Positions 60,738 to 64,000 of a DNA stretch of 64,000 nucleotides are shown here, piece by piece. The number at the start of each line of letters is the position of its first letter. The stretch's first letter is position 1. This stretch comes from CAYFVU01 sp964346645 (lineage in GTDB: Bacteria; Spirochaetota; Spirochaetia; DSM-16054; Sediminispirochaetaceae). Position numbers and translations under genes: made by a program. The stretch lies in assembly GCA_964346645.1 (NCBI GenBank), contig CAYFVU010000003.1, positions 11,798 through 75,797 of the forward strand, written 5' to 3'. The notes beneath the pieces were generated by a model. The model saw nothing but the letters and a program-made list of their open reading frames with translations. It was not told the DNA's origin and searched no databases.

Positions 60738-60977
60738 ATGAGTGTGAAGGTAACGATTGAGTACATGGGTTTTTTCCACATAGAGGGAGTTCCGAACAAC
60801 TCGGAGCTCGAGTTTTCCGAAGGAACGACCGTAGAAGAACTCCTCGACCGGCTCGGGGTGAAGCAACAGGACCGCACCTATCTCGTGCCCCTCGTAAACC
60901 GTCGGAGAAAGGGCTTCGGCACCGAGCTGAAGGACGGCGACTCTCTCTTTCTCTACTACCCCGTAGGCGGCGGCTGA
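60738..60977 (+). CDS. MoaD/ThiS-family sulfur carrier protein
   Basis: This 79-residue ubiquitin-like protein ends in Gly-Gly-Gly (YYPVGGG), as sulfur carriers do, with the internal GTTVEELLDRLG helix and LVNRRRKGFGTELKDGD. It may donate sulfur for molybdopterin or another cofactor such as the tungsten cofactor. The gene stands alone after the MFS gene (63-bp gap); no MoaE or MoeB partner is adjacent. Confidence 0.82.
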   Translation: MSVKVTIEYMGFFHIEGVPNNSELEFSEGTTVEELLDRLGVKQQDRTYLVPLVNRRRKGFGTELKDGDSLFLYYPVGGG

Positions 60978-61009
60978 GGATACGGAAAACAGGCTCTCCC
61001 CCTTCCCGC

Positions 61010-61039
61010 GGAGGAACAGGAGACGGAGGAACAGGAGAC
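61010..61039. repeat. Tandem repeat of a 15-bp unit
   Basis: GGAGGAACAGGAGAC occurs twice in direct tandem (61010-61024 and 61025-61039) between the MoaD-like gene and its terminator. It is probably a small replication-slippage product with no role that can be read. Confidence 0.7.
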
Positions 61040-61071
61040 GGGTAGACTCCCCTGCATTACTCCAAAAAAAG

Positions 61072-61097
61072 AACCGCCCCGAATGGGACGGTTTTTT
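61072..61097 (+). terminator. Intrinsic terminator after the MoaD-like gene
   Basis: AACCGCCCC pairs with GGGACGGTT (one C-A mismatch) and is followed by a run of T on the plus strand. A run of A on the other side (61064-61070) makes it usable in both directions, possibly also ending the ferredoxin transcript. Confidence 0.75.
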
Positions 61098-61166
61098 CGC
61101 GGCACCTGTTATGACCCTACATGAGTATAACGTCGATGCCGCGTGCAGCTAAGATATTTCCGCTGT

Positions 61167-61394
61167 TTACAGCTTCTCTATCTCGATTGCCTCGACGGGA
61201 CATGCATCGGCGGCATCCTTGGCCTCTTCGAATCCGTCGTCGTCGAACTCGCCGATAGAGATCTCGCCGTCCATGGAACCGCCGGTGACGTCGGCCTTGC
61301 CTTCGTCGTCCTCCACGTAGTGGTCGGGGTCCATCGAGTAGCATACGCCGTCGGCGATGCACTTATCTTTGTCTACCTTGATTCTGTATTTCAT
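61167..61394 (-). CDS. Ferredoxin with Cys-Asp-Cys-Cys cluster motif
   Basis: This 75-residue acidic ferredoxin has the pattern CIADGVC (Cys, Asp, Cys) and a single later Cys in ACPVEA. This matches ferredoxins in which an Asp takes the place of the second Cys, giving a [3Fe-4S] cluster or an Asp-ligated [4Fe-4S] cluster. The ATG follows AAGGAGG. It is encoded alone, downstream of glpK, with its own promoter (61426-61455). Electron partner unknown. Confidence 0.9.
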   Translation of the reverse strand: MKYRIKVDKDKCIADGVCYSMDPDHYVEDDEGKADVTGGSMDGEISIGEFDDDGFEEAKDAADACPVEAIEIEKL

Positions 61395-61425
61395 AAAAGA
61401 TCCTCCTTGAAGATTATCCGTATAT

Positions 61426-61455
61426 TTTGTACTTCATTCTTACTCGCCCTGTCAA
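61426..61455 (-). promoter_or_regulatory. Promoter of the ferredoxin gene
   Basis: On the minus strand, TTGACA (61455-61450) and TACAAA (61431-61426) are 18 bp apart, about 35 bp upstream of the ferredoxin ATG. It lies in the short gap after the glpK stop. Confidence 0.55.
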
Positions 61456-61466
61456 GGCCGGGAGCA

Positions 61467-62984
61467 CTATTCTACCCAATCGATGGTTCTCTGTACAGCC
61501 TTCTTCCAGCCGTGCATAAGCTTATCCCTGGTGGCCTCTATCATGTTGGGCTTCCAGGTCTTGCCTATCTCCCAGTTCTTTTTGAGGTCGTCGAGATCCT
61601 TCCAGAATCCGACGGCGAGACCCGCCGCATAGGCGGCGCCGAGGGCGGTGGTCTCGGTGACCTTCGGCCGAATGACGTTCACGTTGAGTATGTCCGCCTG
61701 AAACTGCATGAGCAGCTCGCTCGCGACCATGCCGCCGTCTACCTTGAGATCGGTCAGATGCACCTCCGAATCCTTCTCCATCGCCTCGATAAGCTCCGCT
61801 ACCTGGTAGGCGGTTGCCTCCAGTACCGCCCGTGCGAGGTGGGCCTTGGTAATGTAGTGGGTCAGTCCAGCGATGACGCCCCGTGCATTGCTCTTCCAGT
61901 GGGGTGCGAAGAGTCCGGAGAATGCGGGCACGATGTAGATACCGCCGTTGTCGTCGACCTGCTCTGCCAGCCCGTTAATCTCCGGCGCCTCGTTTATCAT
62001 CTTCAAATTGTCGCGAAACCACTGGACGAGGGAACCGGCCACCGCAATGGAGCCCTCGAGGGCATAGACCGTCGGCTGGTCACCGATCTTGAAGCCTACG
62101 GTGGTCAGCAGCCCGTGTTTCGACTGCACGGCCTCCTCGCCGGTGTTCAGAAGGAGGAATCCGCCGGTTCCGTAGGTGTTCTTCGCCTCGCCGGGGGTAT
62201 AACAGGTCTGCCCGAAGAGGGCCGCCTGTTGGTCACCGAGAATTCCCGCCAAGGGGATCTCTCCGCCGAAGGGACCGTCTTTGCGGGTGTAGCCGAAGAA
62301 GGAAGGATCGCTCGAGGGACGGATCTCCGGCAGCATCGAGGCCGGCACGTTCAGCGCCTTCATCATCTCACCATCCCACTGCAGCGTCTCGATATTCATC
62401 AGCATGGTCCGCGAGGCGTTGGTCACATCGGTTATGTGGTTTCCTCCGTCGGGCCCGCCGGTGAGCCACCAGATTACCCAGCTGTCCATCGTGCCGAAGA
62501 GCGCATCGCCTTTGTCCGCGGCCACGCGCGCCTCGGGAACGTTGTCGAGTATCCACTTGATCTTGGGTCCGGCAAAATAGGTAGCCAGGGGAAGGCCTAC
62601 CCGCTCGCGGTAGCAATCCTTGTCCCCGTCGATTGCCAGCTCCTCGATGATGTCGGAGGTCCGGAGGTCCTGCCACACCACCGCGTTGTAATAGGGACGG
62701 CCGGTGTTCTTGTCCCAGATTACCGTCGTCTCTCGCTGGTTGGTGATCCCCACGGAGACGAGCTCGTCCGGAGATGCGTCGGCCTTCTTCATGGTCTCCC
62801 GGATGACATCCTGAGTTCTCTCCCACACCTCCATCGGATCATGCTCTACCCAGCCGGCCTGCGGAAAATACTGCTTGTGCTCGAGCTGATGTGAGGCAAC
62901 GATCTGTCCGTTGTGGTCGAAGAGGATGAACCTGCTGCTCGTAGTTCCCTGATCGATCGATCCAACATATTTCTTTTCACTCAT
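61467..62984 (-). CDS. glpK: Glycerol kinase
   Basis: This 505-residue enzyme phosphorylates glycerol to glycerol-3-phosphate. The ATP motif is SIDQGTTSSRFILFDH, and signature regions include WVEHDPMEVWE, TNQRETTVIWDKNTGRPYYNAVVWQD, GDQQAALFGQ and KVDGGMVASELLMQFQADI. The length matches the family. The ATG at 62984 follows GGGAG. The gene is divergent from glpR and has a consensus-like promoter at 63046-63074. The family assignment is firm because all motifs of the FGGY group are in place. Confidence 0.97.
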   Translation of the reverse strand: MSEKKYVGSIDQGTTSSRFILFDHNGQIVASHQLEHKQYFPQAGWVEHDPMEVWERTQDVIRETMKKADASPDELVSVGITNQRETTVIWDKNTGRPYYNAVVWQDLRTSDIIEELAIDGDKDCYRERVGLPLATYFAGPKIKWILDNVPEARVAADKGDALFGTMDSWVIWWLTGGPDGGNHITDVTNASRTMLMNIETLQWDGEMMKALNVPASMLPEIRPSSDPSFFGYTRKDGPFGGEIPLAGILGDQQAALFGQTCYTPGEAKNTYGTGGFLLLNTGEEAVQSKHGLLTTVGFKIGDQPTVYALEGSIAVAGSLVQWFRDNLKMINEAPEINGLAEQVDDNGGIYIVPAFSGLFAPHWKSNARGVIAGLTHYITKAHLARAVLEATAYQVAELIEAMEKDSEVHLTDLKVDGGMVASELLMQFQADILNVNVIRPKVTETTALGAAYAAGLAVGFWKDLDDLKKNWEIGKTWKPNMIEATRDKLMHGWKKAVQRTIDWVE

Positions 62985-63045
62985 CACGTACTCCCAAAGA
63001 AAAACTGATTCTTGTACATTTCTACATCTGTAAATGCTCTTCGTA

Positions 63046-63074
63046 ATTCTATAATCGCTCTCGAAGGCTGTCAA
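63046..63074 (-). promoter_or_regulatory. Promoter of glpK
   Basis: On the minus strand, TTGACA (63074-63069) and TAGAAT (63051-63046) are 17 bp apart, 61 bp upstream of the glpK start. It shares its short intergenic region with the glpR promoter. Confidence 0.68.
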
Positions 63075-63110
63075 GAAAAACGTTACTTTTAGAAAAAATT
63101 AAAACATAAA

Positions 63111-63154
63111 CAATCAAAAATTGATTGACAAATGGGAGGTGTGAAACCTACACT
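63111..63154 (+). promoter_or_regulatory. glpR promoter with overlapping dyad
   Basis: TTGACA (63125-63130) and TACACT (63149-63154) are 18 bp apart and precede the glpR ATG. The dyad CAATCA-AAAAT-TGATTG (63111-63127) overlaps the -35 and lies between the two divergent promoters, so GlpR could control both genes from it. Confidence 0.6.
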
Positions 63155-63177
63155 GATTCGAGACGATAGGTAGAGAG

Positions 63178-63975
63178 ATGGCAGAAAACTACATCCCGGC
63201 TGACCGCCAATCGCGAATCCAGAAACTCATTCAGGAAAAGGGCATTGTAAAGGTGACCGAGCTGAGCAAGATGTTCGGGGTCACCGAGTTGACGATTCGC
63301 CGCGACCTCGACGTGCTCGAGGATCAGGGCGTGCTCGACCGAACCCATGGAGGGGCCGTTCTTCGCCACCGCATGAGAGTCGAGCCTCTGTACACGGAGA
63401 AGGACCAGATACACCGGAGCGAGAAAGAGGCGATCGCCAGAGTAGTAAACTACTTTCTCGAAGAGGGAGATACCCTCCTCATCAATACCGGTTCGACGAC
63501 CACGCAGGTGCTCCACCACCTGACGGGGAAGAAACTCAGGGTAATTACCAGCAACGCCGGTTCGGTCGTCGAGGGAAAGGATCCCGATATAGAGCTCATC
63601 CTGACCGGAGGCTACTTCAGGTCTCAGTCCAACTCCCTCATCGGCGGCTTCGCCCAGGATCTGCTCCACAAGGTCTGCGGAAGCAAGGCGATCATAGGTA
63701 TCGACGGGATAAGCGTCTCCTACGGCCTCACTACACCGGTACACGAAGAGGCGGAGGTAACGCGTCTGATGATCGAGCGTACGCAGGGGCCGGTCATTGT
63801 GGTCGCCGACCACGACAAGATGGGGGTGGTCTCCAACTTCGTCACCTGCCCCATCAACAAGGTACACATGCTCATTACCGACAGGGGAATTAAGCCGAAC
63901 TTTCAGGAAGAGCTCGAGCACCACAACATCCGGGTCATAATTGCAGAGGACTTCTTAGAGCACTACGGCGCCTGA
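63178..63975 (+). CDS. glpR: DeoR-family transcriptional regulator (GlpR-like)
   Basis: This 265-residue regulator has an N-terminal DeoR helix-turn-helix (RQSRIQKLIQEKGIVKVTEL, then LTIRRDLDVLEDQGVLDRTHGGAV) and a C-terminal phosphosugar-sensing domain of the ribose-5-phosphate-isomerase-like fold (LINTGSTTTQVLHHL, ILTGGYFRSQSNSLIG, IIGIDGISVSYG). It is divergent from glpK, so glycerol-3-phosphate is the likely inducer. The symbol is given on context. Confidence 0.87.
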   Translation: MAENYIPADRQSRIQKLIQEKGIVKVTELSKMFGVTELTIRRDLDVLEDQGVLDRTHGGAVLRHRMRVEPLYTEKDQIHRSEKEAIARVVNYFLEEGDTLLINTGSTTTQVLHHLTGKKLRVITSNAGSVVEGKDPDIELILTGGYFRSQSNSLIGGFAQDLLHKVCGSKAIIGIDGISVSYGLTTPVHEEAEVTRLMIERTQGPVIVVADHDKMGVVSNFVTCPINKVHMLITDRGIKPNFQEELEHHNIRVIIAEDFLEHYGA

Positions 63976-64000
63976 GAGGCAGCAATACGGGCACAACCCC

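Noticed and set aside
61010..61039. Two 15-bp direct repeats considered as the start of a CRISPR array or attachment site
   Set aside because: Only two copies in direct contact with no spacers and no integrase or cas genes nearby.

Overview
The window looks like chromosomal DNA of a free-living, saccharolytic spirochaete (order Spirochaetales or a close relative). The evidence is indirect. Sugar-binding proteins begin with spirochaete-like N-termini (signal peptide followed by AGGSQE or AGGQQD). Three binding-protein-dependent sugar importers sit close together without ATPase genes. There are large Cache-PAS signalling proteins and a carotenoid cluster. No rRNA, tRNA, CRISPR array, insertion sequence or phage gene was found. 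The species cannot be named from this sequence.

Bases 1-28000 form a carbohydrate island. It holds three ABC importers (binding protein plus two permeases; the first runs off the left edge and the third has a broken binding-protein gene), a GH38 alpha-mannosidase, two URO-D-like proteins, a GntR-type and a LacI-type regulator, an SMP-30 lactonase, and a six-gene catabolic operon: Ldh-type dehydrogenase, creatininase-like hydrolase, SDR, fucose-isomerase-like protein, HpcH/HpaI aldolase and four-carbon-acid-sugar kinase. Two operator families tie these genes together. A palindrome of the form GAATACGTATTC lies just downstream of the -10 element of five promoters and is probably the site of the LacI protein. 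An identical 20-bp element with core TGATATATCA lies next to the GntR gene and upstream of the second transporter.

Bases 28000-40600 carry recQ, a radical SAM gene, a ferrous iron module (feoA, feoA, feoB plus a DtxR-family regulator with two operator-like dyads), a zinc carboxypeptidase, an MBL-fold hydrolase, a GlpA-like oxidoreductase and a chemoreceptor with two tandem CZB-like segments. Bases 40600-44500 carry a carotenoid cluster (CruF-like, CrtB, glycosyltransferase, acyltransferase, and a 32-residue small protein). Bases 44500-49800 carry an ECF-type transporter and a ChlI/ChlD-type chelatase gene that is split at an A9 run in a way that fits programmed -1 frameshifting.

Bases 49700-59400 hold signalling and Tat-export genes: a PleD-like diguanylate cyclase, and a six-gene operon of tatA, tatC, a Tat-dependent DUF362 protein, a NapH/NapG-like iron-sulfur fusion, a solute-binding lipoprotein and a Cache/PAS sensor kinase. 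Bases 59400-64000 hold an MFS transporter, a MoaD/ThiS-like protein, a three-cysteine ferredoxin, and divergent glpK and glpR with well-formed promoters.

The strongest candidates for something new are the chlD-type frameshift site, an H-type pseudoknot in the leader of the first binding-protein gene, the LacI operator network around an unassigned sugar-acid pathway, and the tat operon with its Sec/Tat fusion protein and binding-protein/kinase pair.
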